Positions 1 to 9,275 of a stretch of DNA of 64,000 nt are shown here, in pieces. The translations under genes and the position numbers were made by a program. Source of the DNA: Variovorax sp. OAS795 (GTDB taxonomy: Bacteria > Pseudomonadota > Gammaproteobacteria > Burkholderiales > Burkholderiaceae_C); contig NZ_JBEPOH010000001.1 in NCBI RefSeq assembly GCF_040546685.1, positions 1,488,001 through 1,552,000 on the forward strand, in the 5' to 3' direction. Below the pieces are notes generated by a model. The model was not told the DNA's origin. It searched no databases and saw nothing but the letters and a program-made list of their open reading frames with translations. Numbering within the stretch: the stretch's first letter is position 1; every line of letters starts with the position of its first letter.

Positions 1-689
1 TCGAGCTCGCGCTCGTGGCTGCCGTGCTGGCGCTGTTCATCGGCATTCCGATGGGCGTCTACACGGCGCTTCGCCGCGGCACCTTCATGAGCCAGGTGTT
101 CATGACCGTGTCTCTGCTGGGCGTGTCGCTTCCCACCTTCCTGATCGGGATCCTGCTGATCCTCGTGTTTGCCGTGCTGCTGGGCTGGTTCCCGAGTTTC
201 GGACGCGGAGAGACGGTGCAGTTCGGCTGGTGGAGCAGCGGTCTGTTCCGTGCCGACGGCTGGCATCACATCATCCTGCCGGCCGTGACGCTCGCGATCT
301 TCCAGCTGACCCTGATCATGCGTCTGGTGCGTGCCGAGATGCTCGAGGTGCTGCGCACCGACTACATCAAGTTTGCGCGCGCCCGTGGCCTTTCCAACCG
401 CGCCATCCATTTCGGCCATGCGCTCAAGAACACGCTGGTGCCCGTGATGACCATCACCGGCCTGCAGCTCGGCGGCCTCATTGCCTTCGCGATCATCACC
501 GAGTCGGTGTTCCAGTGGCCCGGCATGGGGCTCCTGTTCATCCAGGCCGTGACCTTCGCCGACGTTCCCGTGATGGCGGCCTACCTGTGCCTCATCGCCC
601 TGATCTTCGTGGTGATCAATCTGGTGGTCGACCTGCTCTATTTCGTGGTCGATCCGAGGCTGCGCGTCGGCAAGGCGGGAGGACATTGA
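1..689 (+). CDS. Peptide-type ABC transporter permease (DppB-like), 5'-truncated
   Basis: Inner-membrane permease subunit of a dipeptide/oligopeptide-type ABC importer. The reading frame is open from base 3 and already inside a membrane helix at the window edge, so the true start lies upstream; the GTG at 15 is internal. Several hydrophobic helices are visible, and the EAA-type cytoplasmic loop contacting the ATPase is seen around DYIKFARARGL. The C-terminus VVDPRLRVGK is typical of DppB. The stop lies one base before the ATG of the next gene, so the two are surely co-transcribed. The partner permease C and both ATPases follow at 3651-6678. The substrate cannot be read from the sequence. Confidence 0.9.
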   Translation, partial: ELALVAAVLALFIGIPMGVYTALRRGTFMSQVFMTVSLLGVSLPTFLIGILLILVFAVLLGWFPSFGRGETVQFGWWSSGLFRADGWHHIILPAVTLAIFQLTLIMRLVRAEMLEVLRTDYIKFARARGLSNRAIHFGHALKNTLVPVMTITGLQLGGLIAFAIITESVFQWPGMGLLFIQAVTFADVPVMAAYLCLIALIFVVINLVVDLLYFVVDPRLRVGKAGGH

Positions 690-690
690 G

Positions 691-1959
691 ATGACTGTTG
701 CCGCGGCAGCTCCCCGGCTGAAAGCTTCCGGACGGGCGTTTGCGCACATCGCGAGCTTCTATCCGGAGATCACGGCGTTCCGCCGCGACCTGCACGCCCA
801 CCCGGAGCTCGGCTTCGAAGAGGTCTACACCGCAGGCCGCGTGCGCGAGGCATTGCGCGCCTGCGGCGTGGACGAGATCCACGACCGCATCGGCAAGACC
901 GGCGTGGTGGGCGTCGTGCGAGGCAAGTCGACGGCAAGCGGCCGGATGATCGGCCTGCGCGCCGACATGGACGCGCTGCCCATGCGCGAGGACAACGATT
1001 TCGGCTGGCGCTCCGCCAACGACGGCCTGATGCACGGCTGCGGCCACGACGGGCACACGGCCATGCTGGTCGGTGCAGCGCGCTACCTTGCCGAAACGCG
1101 CAACTTCGACGGCACCGCGGTGCTGATCTTCCAGCCCGGCGAAGAAGGATTTGCCGGCGCACGCGTGATGATCGAAGACGGCCTGTTCGACCGCTTCCCG
1201 GTGCAATCGGTCTATGCCATGCACAACTGGCCCGGCATGCCGGCCGGCACCGTGGGCATCAACCGCGGCGCCATGATGGCCGCGGCGGACCGCGTCACCA
1301 TCGAGATCAAGGGGAAGGGCGGGCATGGTGCCCATGCCTACCAGACCATCGATCCCGTCGTGGTGGCCGCGCACATCATCACGGCCGCGCAGACCATCGT
1401 GTCGCGCAGCGTGCGGCCCATCGACGCGGCGGTCGTCAGCATCTGCGCGGTGCAGGCGGGCGACCTGGGCGCGATGAGCGTGATCCCGGGCGAGGCCACC
1501 CTGGTCGGCACGGTGCGCACCTTCAGTGCGCGCGTGCAGGCGCAGGTCGAGCAGCGGCTCGGCGAGCTCTGCACGGCCATTGCCGCAGGCTTCGGCGCCA
1601 CCGCCACCATCAAGTACGAGCGCATCTATCCGGCCACCATCAACACCGCGCCCGAGGCGATGTTCGCGGCCGACGTGGCCGAGTCGCTGGTGGGCGCTTC
1701 CAATGTCGACCGCAGCATGGAGCCCAGCATGGGCGCGGAAGACTTCTCCTTCATGCTGCAGAAAAAAGCCGGCGCCTACCTGCGCGTCGGCCAGGACGCG
1801 CGCAACGGTGCCTTCCTGCACAACAGCCGCTACGACTTCAACGACGAGATCCTGCCGCTCGGCGCCGCATTGCATGCGGGGCTGGTCGAGCAGGGCATGC
1901 CGCTGGCTGCTACCCGCAGCGAGCAGCCGAGGAAAGACGCCGCTACCACGGCGCCTTGA
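691..1959 (+). CDS. M20 family amidohydrolase (hippurate hydrolase/aminoacylase-like)
   Basis: A 422-residue metallopeptidase/amidohydrolase of the M20D group (HipO, IAA-amino acid hydrolase, N-acyl-L-amino acid amidohydrolase). Visible hallmarks are RRDLHAHPELGFEE at residues 31-44, RADMDALP near 90, the metal motif HGCGHDGH at 115-122, the catalytic EEG at 151-153, and MGAEDFS near residue 350. No signal peptide is seen, so it is probably cytoplasmic. It begins one base after the permease stop, with GGGAGG upstream as ribosome binding site. Its place inside an ABC peptide-import operon suggests that it deacylates or cleaves the imported compound. The exact substrate (N-acyl amino acid, amidated peptide) is unknown. 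Confidence 0.88.
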   Translation: MTVAAAAPRLKASGRAFAHIASFYPEITAFRRDLHAHPELGFEEVYTAGRVREALRACGVDEIHDRIGKTGVVGVVRGKSTASGRMIGLRADMDALPMREDNDFGWRSANDGLMHGCGHDGHTAMLVGAARYLAETRNFDGTAVLIFQPGEEGFAGARVMIEDGLFDRFPVQSVYAMHNWPGMPAGTVGINRGAMMAAADRVTIEIKGKGGHGAHAYQTIDPVVVAAHIITAAQTIVSRSVRPIDAAVVSICAVQAGDLGAMSVIPGEATLVGTVRTFSARVQAQVEQRLGELCTAIAAGFGATATIKYERIYPATINTAPEAMFAADVAESLVGASNVDRSMEPSMGAEDFSFMLQKKAGAYLRVGQDARNGAFLHNSRYDFNDEILPLGAALHAGLVEQGMPLAATRSEQPRKDAATTAP

Positions 1960-1993
1960 TGTATTTCCGATTCCAACCCGAGGAGTGTTCCCA

Positions 1994-3580
1994 ATGAGTT
2001 TCCAGAAGAAGGCGGCCGCGGTCGCAGTTTTGTGCCTGCTGGGCGCCACCAGCCTCATGGCCGGTGCGCAAACCATCCGCATCGCGAACCAGGGAGATGC
2101 GCTGTCGCTCGACCCGCATTCGCTCAACGAATCGCTGCAGCTCAGCACCACCGCCAACGTCTATGAAACGCTGGCCGGCCGCAACAAGGACCTGAGCGTT
2201 GCGCCGCTCCTGGCCACCAGCTGGAAGCAGACCTCGCCCACCGTGTGGCGCTTCGAACTGCGCAAGAACGTGCAGTTCCACGACGGCACGCCTTTCACGG
2301 CCGACGACGTGCTCTTCAGCTTCGCGCGCGCCTCGGGCGACGGCTCTGACATGAAGTCCAACACCACCGACATCAAGGAAGTGCGCAAGGTCGATTCGCA
2401 CACCATCGAGATCGAGACCAAGGGCCCGTTCCCGATTCTTCCCGACGTGATCACGCAGCTCATGATCATGAGCAAGAAGTGGTGCGAAGAGAACAAGGCC
2501 GTGACGCCGGTAGACCGCCGCAAGGGCATCGAGAACACCGCCTCGTTCAAGGCCAACGGCACCGGCCCGTTCCGCGTGCGCGAGCGCCAGCCGAACGTGC
2601 GTACCGTCTTCACGCGCAATGCGACCTACTGGGGCAAGATCGAGGGCAACGCGCAGGAGATCATCTTCACGCCGATCGCCAACCCGGCCACGCGCGTCGC
2701 CGCGCTGATCTCGGGCGAGGTCGACGTCATGGAGCCGGTGCCCGTGCAGGACATCGCGCGCGTCAACGCCAGCCCCACGGCACGCGTCATCTCGGGCCCC
2801 GAGCTGCGCACCATCTTCCTGGGCATGGACCAGAAGCGCGACGAGCTGCTGTACTCCAGCGTCAAGGGCAAGAACCCGTTCAAGGACAAGCGCGTGCGCC
2901 AGGCCTTCTACCAGGCCATCGACATCGTCGGCATCCAGCGCACCGTGATGCGCGGGGCCTCGCGCCCCACCGCGCTGATGGTCGGCCCCGGCATCAACGG
3001 CTGGAACGAAGCGCAGGACAAGCGCCTGCCCTACGATGTCGAGGCGGCCAAGAAACTGTTGGCCGATGCCGGCTACCCGAACGGTTTCGAAGTGACGATG
3101 AACTGCCCGAACGACCGCTACGTGAACGACGGCCAGATCTGCCAGAGCGTGGCCTCCAACCTCGCGAAGGTCGGCGTCAAGATCAACCTCGCCGCCGAGA
3201 CCAAGGGCACGTATTTCCCGAAGGTGCTGCGCCGCGACACCAGCTTCTACATGCTGGGCTGGACGCCCACCACCTATGACTCGCACAACGCGCTCACCGC
3301 GCTGATGGCCTGCCCCGACGACAAGACCGGCGCGGGCCAGTTCAACCTGGGCGCCTACTGCAATCCCAAGGTCGACGAGCTGACCAAGAAGATCCAGTCG
3401 GAGACCGACAAGCCGAAGCGCGACGCCATGCTCAAGGAAGCCTTCGACCTGCACACGGCCGACATCGGCCACCTGCCGCTGCACCAGCAGACGCTCGCCT
3501 GGGGCGTGAGCAAGAAGGTGGCGCTGACGCAGATGGCCGACAACTACATGCCGTTCAAGTGGATGAGCATCAAGCCGTGA
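1994..3580 (+). CDS. ABC transporter substrate-binding protein, family 5 (peptide type)
   Basis: A 528-residue periplasmic solute-binding protein of the SBP_bac_5 family (DppA/OppA type). I chose the ATG at 1994 because it opens a clear signal peptide (basic start, hydrophobic core, cleavage near MAGAQ/TIRIA around residue 27) and follows AGGAG at 1981; the frame is open further upstream but overlaps the amidohydrolase in another frame. The mature start, IRIANQGDALSLDPHSLNE, is typical of the family. A strong stem-loop with a T-run (3612-3643) lies between this gene and the next permease and may let the binding protein accumulate above the membrane subunits. Confidence 0.9.
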   Translation: MSFQKKAAAVAVLCLLGATSLMAGAQTIRIANQGDALSLDPHSLNESLQLSTTANVYETLAGRNKDLSVAPLLATSWKQTSPTVWRFELRKNVQFHDGTPFTADDVLFSFARASGDGSDMKSNTTDIKEVRKVDSHTIEIETKGPFPILPDVITQLMIMSKKWCEENKAVTPVDRRKGIENTASFKANGTGPFRVRERQPNVRTVFTRNATYWGKIEGNAQEIIFTPIANPATRVAALISGEVDVMEPVPVQDIARVNASPTARVISGPELRTIFLGMDQKRDELLYSSVKGKNPFKDKRVRQAFYQAIDIVGIQRTVMRGASRPTALMVGPGINGWNEAQDKRLPYDVEAAKKLLADAGYPNGFEVTMNCPNDRYVNDGQICQSVASNLAKVGVKINLAAETKGTYFPKVLRRDTSFYMLGWTPTTYDSHNALTALMACPDDKTGAGQFNLGAYCNPKVDELTKKIQSETDKPKRDAMLKEAFDLHTADIGHLPLHQQTLAWGVSKKVALTQMADNYMPFKWMSIKP

Positions 3581-3611
3581 TCCCGTTGGCCGCCCGATGG
3601 GCGGCCAGACC

Positions 3612-3643
3612 ATGGGCCCGCTTCTTGCGGGCCCATCCTTTTT
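3612..3643 (+). terminator. Stem-loop plus T-run between binding protein and permease
   Basis: A perfect 10-bp stem (ATGGGCCCGC / GCGGGCCCAT) with the loop TTCTT spans 3612-3636 and is followed by CC and TTTTT at 3639-3643, the layout of an intrinsic terminator. It sits inside an operon, so partial termination or 3'-end protection of the binding-protein message is more likely than a full stop. Confidence 0.75.
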
Positions 3644-3650
3644 CTTCACG

Positions 3651-4562
3651 ATGAAAAAAACACTCGCCCGTTGGCTCGACAGCGATGTCGGCTACAGCTT
3701 TCGCAACTCGCCGGTGGCCATGGGGGCGGCGCTCATCGCGCTGGCCTGCCTGTTCTGCGCAGCCTTCGCGGGATGGGTCTCGCCGCACAACCCGTTCGAC
3801 CTTGCGACGCTCGAACTCGGCGACGCGCGCCTGCCGCCGGCCTGGAGCGCCGAAGGCTCCTCCAAGTACCTGCTCGGCACCGACGACCAGGGCCGCGACA
3901 TTCTCTCCGCCGTGATCTACGGCGCGCGCATCTCGCTGATCGTCGGCATCGTGTCGGTGCTGCTGTCGATCACGGTGGGCGTGGTGCTCGGCCTGCTGGC
4001 GGGTTTCCTCGGCGGCTGGCTCGATTCGTTCCTCATGCGCCTGTGCGACGTGATGCTGTCGTTCCCGCCCATCCTGGTGGCGCTGCTCATCGCCGGCGTG
4101 GGCCGCGCGCTGTTCCCCAACGCGCACGAGTCGCTGGCCTTCGGCGTGCTCATCATTTCCATCTCGCTGACCGGCTGGGTGCAGTACGCGCGCACGGTAC
4201 GCGGCTCCACGCTGGTGGAACGCAACAAGGAATACGTGCAGGCCGCGCGGGTCACCGGCGTGGCGCCGCTTCGCATCATGCTGCGCCACGTGCTGCCCAA
4301 CGTGATGGGGCCGGTGATGGTGCTCGCCACGATCCAGGTGGCCACGGCCATCATCACCGAGGCGACCTTGTCGTTCCTCGGCGTCGGCGTGCCGCCGACA
4401 TCGCCATCGCTGGGCACGCTGATCAGCATCGGCAACCAGTACCTGTTCTCGGGCGAGTGGTGGATCACCGTCTTTCCGGGCCTGATGCTGGTGCTGATCG
4501 CGCTCAGCGTGAACCTGCTCGGCGACTGGCTGCGCGACGCGCTCAACCCGCGCCTGCGCTGA
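3651..4562 (+). CDS. Peptide-type ABC transporter permease (DppC-like)
   Basis: A 303-residue inner-membrane permease, second membrane subunit of the importer. The start at 3651 is chosen because an upstream in-frame ATG at 3597 would place the terminator-like stem-loop within the coding region. The N-terminus carries the short OppC_N helix region (MKKTLARWLDSDVGYSF), and a DDQGRDILSAVIYGAR segment typical of DppC follows. The EAA loop is seen at EYVQAARVTGVAPLRIMLRH, and the C-terminus ends LRDALNPRLR as in the family. Pairs with the truncated DppB-like protein at the window start. Confidence 0.9.
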   Translation: MKKTLARWLDSDVGYSFRNSPVAMGAALIALACLFCAAFAGWVSPHNPFDLATLELGDARLPPAWSAEGSSKYLLGTDDQGRDILSAVIYGARISLIVGIVSVLLSITVGVVLGLLAGFLGGWLDSFLMRLCDVMLSFPPILVALLIAGVGRALFPNAHESLAFGVLIISISLTGWVQYARTVRGSTLVERNKEYVQAARVTGVAPLRIMLRHVLPNVMGPVMVLATIQVATAIITEATLSFLGVGVPPTSPSLGTLISIGNQYLFSGEWWITVFPGLMLVLIALSVNLLGDWLRDALNPRLR

Positions 4563-4582
4563 ACAAGAAGGACAACGCCACC

Positions 4583-5653
4583 ATGACGCTGCTCCAGGTC
4601 AACAACCTCGTCGTCGAGTTTCCGCACCGCCGCGGCACGCTGCGTGCGCTCGACGGCATTTCATTCGACATCGCGCCCGGCGAAATCCTGGGCGTGGTGG
4701 GCGAGTCGGGCGCCGGCAAGTCGCTCACCGGCGCGGCCATCATCGGCCTGCTCGAGCCGCCGGGCCGCGTGGCCAGCGGAGAGATCGTGCTCGAAGGCCG
4801 GCGCATCGACAACCTCGGTTTCGATGCGATGCGGCCCATCCGCGGCCGCAAGATCGGCGCCATCTTCCAGGACCCGCTGACCTCGCTGAACCCGCTCTAC
4901 ACCGTGGGCCGGCAGCTGGTGGAAACCATCCGCGCCCACCTGCCGGTGACCGACGCAGAGGCGCGGCGGCGCGCCATCGGCCTGCTGCAGGACACCGGCA
5001 TTCCGGCCGCCGAGCAGCGCATCGACCATTTTCCGCACCAGTTCTCGGGCGGCATGCGCCAGCGCGTGGTGATTGCACTGGCGCTGGCGGCAGAGCCCAA
5101 GCTCATCGTGGCCGACGAGCCGACCACGGCGCTCGACGTGTCGATCCAGGCGCAAATCATTCAGCTGCTCAAGCGCATCTGCAAGGAGCGCGGCGCGGCC
5201 GTGATGCTGATCACGCACGACATGGGCGTGATCGCCGAGACCTGCGACCGCGTCGCCGTGATGTATGCGGGCCGCATTGCCGAGATTGGCCCGGTGCACG
5301 AGGTGATCCACCAGCCGGCGCATCCCTATACCTCCGGCCTGATGGCGTCGATTCCCGACATGGCGAGCGACCGCGAGCGGCTCAACCAGATCGACGGCGC
5401 CATGCCCCGGCTCAATGCCATTCCGAAGGGCTGTGCCTACAACCCGCGCTGCCCGCGCACCTTCGCACGCTGCCTGACGGAGCGCCCGGAGCTGATGCAC
5501 GCGGGCGCCACGCGCGCCGCCTGCTGGCTCCATGACGCCGCGGACCCGCACGAGGGCCGGTCCGAGCTCGCGGCGCGGCACCACAGCGCGCAGCTTGCCG
5601 GCGAACGCGCCGTGCCCGATGCAGCCGCACCGATCGACGAGGTGACCCGATGA
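4583..5653 (+). CDS. Peptide-type ABC transporter ATPase (DppD-like)
   Basis: A 356-residue ATP-binding subunit. Walker A is GESGAGKS near residues 36-43, the signature SGGMRQR and Walker [13 protein letters not shown] follow, and the C-terminal oligopeptide/dipeptide-transporter extension contains the cysteine cluster [14 protein letters not shown]; such clusters are known in DppD/OppD proteins and may hold an Fe-S centre. The start at 4583 lies 20 nt after the permease stop. The last four bases overlap the next ATPase start (ATGA), implying translational coupling. Powers uptake with the DppF-like partner. Confidence 0.92.
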   Translation: MTLLQVNNLVVEFPHRRGTLRALDGISFDIAPGEILGVVGESGAGKSLTGAAIIGLLEPPGRVASGEIVLEGRRIDNLGFDAMRPIRGRKIGAIFQDPLTSLNPLYTVGRQLVETIRAHLPVTDAEARRRAIGLLQDTGIPAAEQRIDHFPHQFSGGMRQRVVIALALAAEPKLIVADEPTTALDVSIQAQIIQLLKRICKERGAAVMLITHDMGVIAETCDRVAVMYAGRIAEIGPVHEVIHQPAHPYTSGLMASIPDMASDRERLNQIDGAMPRLNAIPKGCAYNPRCPRTFARCLTERPELMHAGATRAACWLHDAADPHEGRSELAARHHSAQLAGERAVPDAAAPIDEVTR

Positions 5654-6678
5654 GCGCCGTCCTGGAACCCCGCAAGGCGCAAGGCGGCGAGCCGCTCGTG
5701 GTCGCCCACGACCTGGCCCGCACTTTCGACGTCTCGCCGCCCTGGCTCAACCGCGTGCTCGAACGCAAGCCGCGCGTGCTGCTGCATGCCGTGGACGGCG
5801 TGAGCTTTTCCATCGAGCGCGGCAAGACGCTGGCGCTGGTCGGCGAATCGGGCTGCGGCAAGAGCACCGTGGCCCGCCTCTTGGTCGGCCTGTATGCGCC
5901 GACACGTGGCGGACTGCAGTTCGACGGCCAGGACGCGCACGCCGCGTTCAAGACCGCCGAAGGCCGCAAGCTGCGCCGCCGCATCCAGATGATCTTCCAG
6001 GACCCCTACGCGAGCCTCAACCCGCGCTGGATCGTCGAGGACATCATCGGCGAGCCGCTGCGCGAGCACGGCATCCTGCGCGGCAAGGCCGAACTGCGCG
6101 AGCGCGTGGGCGAGCTGCTCAAGTCCGTCGGCCTCTCGCCGCTGGACATGAGCAAGTACCCGCACCAGTTCTCTGGCGGCCAGCGCCAGCGCATCTCGAT
6201 TGCGCGCGCCCTTGCCACCGAGCCCGAGTTCCTGGTGTGCGACGAGCCGACCTCTGCGCTCGACGTGAGCGTGCAGGCGCAGGTGCTCAACATCATGAAG
6301 GACCTGCAGCGCCAGCGGGGCCTGACCTATCTCTTCATCTCGCACAACCTCGCGGTGGTGCGCCACGTGGCCGACCAGGTCGGCGTGATGTACCTGGGCC
6401 GGCTGGTCGAGGTGGCCGACAAGCAGAAGCTCTTTGCCGAGCCGCAGCATCCGTATACGCGCATGCTGCTCGACGCGATCCCGCAGATGAAGCACACCGG
6501 CCGCTCGCGCACGCCGGTGCAGGGCGAGGTGCCGAATCCGCTCGATCCGCCCACGGGCTGTGCGTTTCATCCGCGCTGCCCGCATGCGAATGCGCGCTGC
6601 TCGTCCGAGCGGCCGCAGCTCCTGGCCATCAAGGGCGTGCAGGTGGCCTGCCATGCGGTGGAAGAGGGCCGCATCTAG
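5650..6678 (+). CDS. Peptide-type ABC transporter ATPase (DppF-like)
   Basis: A 342-residue second ATPase of the importer. Walker [10 protein letters not shown], signature SGGQRQR, Walker [13 protein letters not shown] and the C-terminal [14 protein letters not shown] cluster are visible. It overlaps the preceding ATPase gene by four bases and ends the import operon proper; the next gene starts 56 nt downstream and could still be co-transcribed. The first 30 residues, before the ABC domain, are longer than usual and include [16 protein letters not shown], a feature found in DppF relatives that act with permeases of this type. Confidence 0.92.
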   Translation: MSAVLEPRKAQGGEPLVVAHDLARTFDVSPPWLNRVLERKPRVLLHAVDGVSFSIERGKTLALVGESGCGKSTVARLLVGLYAPTRGGLQFDGQDAHAAFKTAEGRKLRRRIQMIFQDPYASLNPRWIVEDIIGEPLREHGILRGKAELRERVGELLKSVGLSPLDMSKYPHQFSGGQRQRISIARALATEPEFLVCDEPTSALDVSVQAQVLNIMKDLQRQRGLTYLFISHNLAVVRHVADQVGVMYLGRLVEVADKQKLFAEPQHPYTRMLLDAIPQMKHTGRSRTPVQGEVPNPLDPPTGCAFHPRCPHANARCSSERPQLLAIKGVQVACHAVEEGRI

Positions 6679-6734
6679 CCCAAGGTGTGCGCAAACGCAC
6701 CGACAGACACGCGGAGGCGGTTCAGAGTGCGGCC

Positions 6735-7667
6735 ATGACCATGAAGAAGAACACCAGCGAAGGCAGCCGCCAGCCGATCTCCTCGGCGCTCGGCCGGCGC
6801 GGCTTTCTCATGGGCTCGGCAGTCGGCGCAACGGCGACGCTGGCGTCCCTGTGTTCGTTGTCGCATGCCGCCGCGGGTGCGCCTTTTCAGCGGATGCCGG
6901 TCATCTTCATCGGCCACGGCTCGCCGATGAATGCGCTGGCCGACAACGCGTTCACGCGCCGGCTGTCCGCGTGGGGCAGGGAGCTGCCGCGCCCCGCGGC
7001 CATCCTCAGCGTTTCAGCGCACTGGCTGAGCCGCGGCGCCACCGGCGTGGGCATGCAGGAGCGGCCGAAGACGATCCACGACTTCGGCGGTTTCCCGCAG
7101 GCGCTGTTCGACATCGAATACCCGGCGCCGGGCCACCCCGCACTGGCACGCGACACCATCGGCGCGGTCAGGCAGGCGGCCGTGGTCGGCACCCAGCAAT
7201 GGGGCCTGGACCACGGCACCTGGACGGTGCTCAAGCACCTCTATCCGAAGGCCGACATTCCCGTTTTCCAGCTCAGCATCGACTACGACAAGCCGGCGGC
7301 TTTTCACTACGCCATCGGCCGCGACCTTGCGGCGTTGCGCGACAAGGGCGTGCTTGTGATGGGGACCGGCAACGTGGTGCACAACCTGCGCGCCACGGAT
7401 CGCGGCACGCCCGATGGCCTGATGGCCAGCCGGCCGTGGGCGCAGTCCTTCGACGATGCGGTGAAGGCCGCGCTCGCGGGCCGGGACGACCGGGCGCTGG
7501 TCGCCTACGAGAAGCTCGAGGGCGCCGCCACCGCGGTCGCCATGCCGGACCACTACTACCCGTTTCTCTACGCCCTCGGCGCCGCGGGTGCGGGCGAACG
7601 CGCGAAGACCGTCTACGAGGGCTTTCAGTCAGGCACGCTGAGCATGCGCTGCCTGCAGTTCGGCTGA
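6735..7667 (+). CDS. Tat-exported class III extradiol dioxygenase (DODA/YgiD-like)
   Basis: A 310-residue LigB-superfamily protein of the 4,5-DOPA extradiol dioxygenase type, which cleave catecholic rings using a non-haem metal. Probable metal ligands are seen in FIGHGSPMNAL, SVSAHWLSRG, DHGTWTVLKH and GTGNVVHNLR. The N-terminus has a twin-arginine signal: GRRGFLM followed by a hydrophobic stretch and an Ala-rich cleavage region around residue 45-50, predicting folded export to the periplasm. Starts at 6735 or 6741 are possible. It lies 56 nt after the peptide-importer ATPase and ends only 4 nt from the convergent zwf stop, with no terminator visible between them. The natural substrate is unknown. 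Confidence 0.85.
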   Translation: MTMKKNTSEGSRQPISSALGRRGFLMGSAVGATATLASLCSLSHAAAGAPFQRMPVIFIGHGSPMNALADNAFTRRLSAWGRELPRPAAILSVSAHWLSRGATGVGMQERPKTIHDFGGFPQALFDIEYPAPGHPALARDTIGAVRQAAVVGTQQWGLDHGTWTVLKHLYPKADIPVFQLSIDYDKPAAFHYAIGRDLAALRDKGVLVMGTGNVVHNLRATDRGTPDGLMASRPWAQSFDDAVKAALAGRDDRALVAYEKLEGAATAVAMPDHYYPFLYALGAAGAGERAKTVYEGFQSGTLSMRCLQFG

Positions 7668-7671
7668 GGCG

Positions 7672-9135
7672 CTACTGCTCCTCGCCCCACGAGAAGCCGT
7701 CGCGCGCAATCATCGCGCTCGATGCGCTCGGCCCCCAGGTGCCGGCGGCGTACGGTCGCGGCGCGCCGTCCGAGGCCCAGCTGTCGATCAGCGGCTCGAC
7801 CCAGCGCCAGGCTTCTTCCTGCTCGTCGCTGCGCACGAACAGGTTCAGCCGGCCGTCGATCACGTCGAGCAGCAGCCGTTCGTAGGCACCCACGCGTTCG
7901 GCGCCGAAGCGCTTGTCGAAGTCGAGGTCCAGCTGCACCGGCGCCAGCTGCGCGGCGCTGTGGCCGTTGCGCTGGCGGTTGTCCTGCGCCTGCGCAAGCA
8001 TGTGCAGCTCCAGGCCGTCCTTGGGCTGGAGGTTGATCACCAGCTTGTTGACCGCTCCCGAAGGCGCACGGTAGATCGCATGCGGCGTGGGCCTGAAGTT
8101 GACTTCGATGCGCGCATCGCGCGACGCCAGCCGCTTGCCGGTGCGGATGTAGAGCGGCACGCCGGCCCAGCGCCAGTTGGCGATTTCGGTGCGCAGCGCC
8201 ACGAAGGTCTCGGTGCGGCTTTCCGGGTCAACGCCGGGTTCGTCCCGGTAGCCCGGCACGCGCTCGCCGTAGGCCGTGCCGGCCACGTACTGGCCGCGGA
8301 TGGCGTGCAGCCCCAGCGTCTCGGGCGTCCAGGGCTTGAGCGCGCGCAGCACCTTGAGCTTCTCGTCGCGGATGGCATCGGCATGCGAGTTGATCGGCGG
8401 CTCCATGCCGATGGCGCAGACCAGTTGCAGCGCATGGTTCTGCACCATGTCGCGCAGCGCGCCGGTCTGGTCGTAGAAGGCCCCGCGCTTCTCGACGCCC
8501 AGGTCTTCGGCGATGGTGATCTGGATGTTGGCGATGTGCTCGCGGCGCCAGATCGGCTCGAACAGCGCATTGCCGAAACGCATCGCGAACAGGTTCTGCA
8601 CCGACGGCTTGCCCAGGTAGTGGTCGATGCGGAAGACCTGCTTCTCCTCGAACACCTTGCACACCGCGGCGTTGATCGCGCGGTTGGACGCCAGGTCGTG
8701 GCCCAGCGGCTTCTCGAGCACGATGCGGGTCGCCGGCCCGTTCAGGCCCGCGGCGGCGACCTGTTCCACCACCTGGGTGAAAAGCGCCGGCGCCGTCGCC
8801 ACGTACATCACCACCGTGTCCGCATTGCGCTGTTTGAGCAGGTCGGCAAGCCGCGCGTAGTCGGCCGGCTTGGACAAGTCCATGCGCAGGTAGTACAGCA
8901 TCGAGGCGAACTTCTCGAACTCTTCGGCCGAAGGGCGCTTGGCGCCTTCCACCGCGTTGAAGCGCGACTGGATCAGCTCGCGGTACTGGTCGTCCGAGAG
9001 GTCGTCCCGCGCCACGCCCACGATGCGTCCGTCTTTCGGCAGGCTGCCGTGCCTGAAGGCCTGGAACAGCGCAGGCATCAGCTTGCGCCATGCAAGATCG
9101 CCAGTACCGCCGAACAGAACGAGATCGAAGCTCAT
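7672..9135 (-). CDS. zwf: Glucose-6-phosphate 1-dehydrogenase
   Basis: A 487-residue enzyme that oxidises glucose 6-phosphate to 6-phosphogluconolactone with reduction of NADP(+), at the entry of the Entner-Doudoroff and oxidative pentose phosphate routes. The nucleotide-binding motif FGGTGDLAWRKL lies at residues 8-19, EKPLGHD at 141-147, and the substrate/catalytic signature RIDHYLGK at 169-176. I chose the ATG at 9135, preceded by AAAGGAA; an in-frame extension of 32 residues upstream has no family resemblance. It is divergent from the AfuA-like gene across 140 bp that contains a small inverted repeat GGTAC-TT-GTACC near 9186. Confidence 0.97.
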   Translation of the reverse strand: MSFDLVLFGGTGDLAWRKLMPALFQAFRHGSLPKDGRIVGVARDDLSDDQYRELIQSRFNAVEGAKRPSAEEFEKFASMLYYLRMDLSKPADYARLADLLKQRNADTVVMYVATAPALFTQVVEQVAAAGLNGPATRIVLEKPLGHDLASNRAINAAVCKVFEEKQVFRIDHYLGKPSVQNLFAMRFGNALFEPIWRREHIANIQITIAEDLGVEKRGAFYDQTGALRDMVQNHALQLVCAIGMEPPINSHADAIRDEKLKVLRALKPWTPETLGLHAIRGQYVAGTAYGERVPGYRDEPGVDPESRTETFVALRTEIANWRWAGVPLYIRTGKRLASRDARIEVNFRPTPHAIYRAPSGAVNKLVINLQPKDGLELHMLAQAQDNRQRNGHSAAQLAPVQLDLDFDKRFGAERVGAYERLLLDVIDGRLNLFVRSDEQEEAWRWVEPLIDSWASDGAPRPYAAGTWGPSASSAMIARDGFSWGEEQ

Positions 9136-9275
9136 GTGTCGAATTTCCTTTTGTCTTGGTGCCGAGTGGCCTGTTTCAACCGAATGGTACTTGTACCGAT
9201 TCATGAAACCTGTACGAAAGCTACGCTGCACCCCGGCCGGGAGGCCTATTTTTGTTTTCGAGGCGAGGTTTTCAC

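Noticed and set aside
15..17. GTG at 15 as the start of the first permease
   Set aside because: The frame is already open and hydrophobic upstream (from base 3), so the gene is truncated by the window edge.
3597..3599. ATG at 3597 as the start of permease C
   Set aside because: It would translate through a perfect stem-loop and T-run; the ATG at 3651 fits the family N-terminus better.
9186..9215. GGTAC-TT-GTACC near the zwf promoter as a HexR-type operator
   Set aside because: It is a perfect small inverted repeat, but it does not match the HexR pattern I know, so it is mentioned only in the zwf note.
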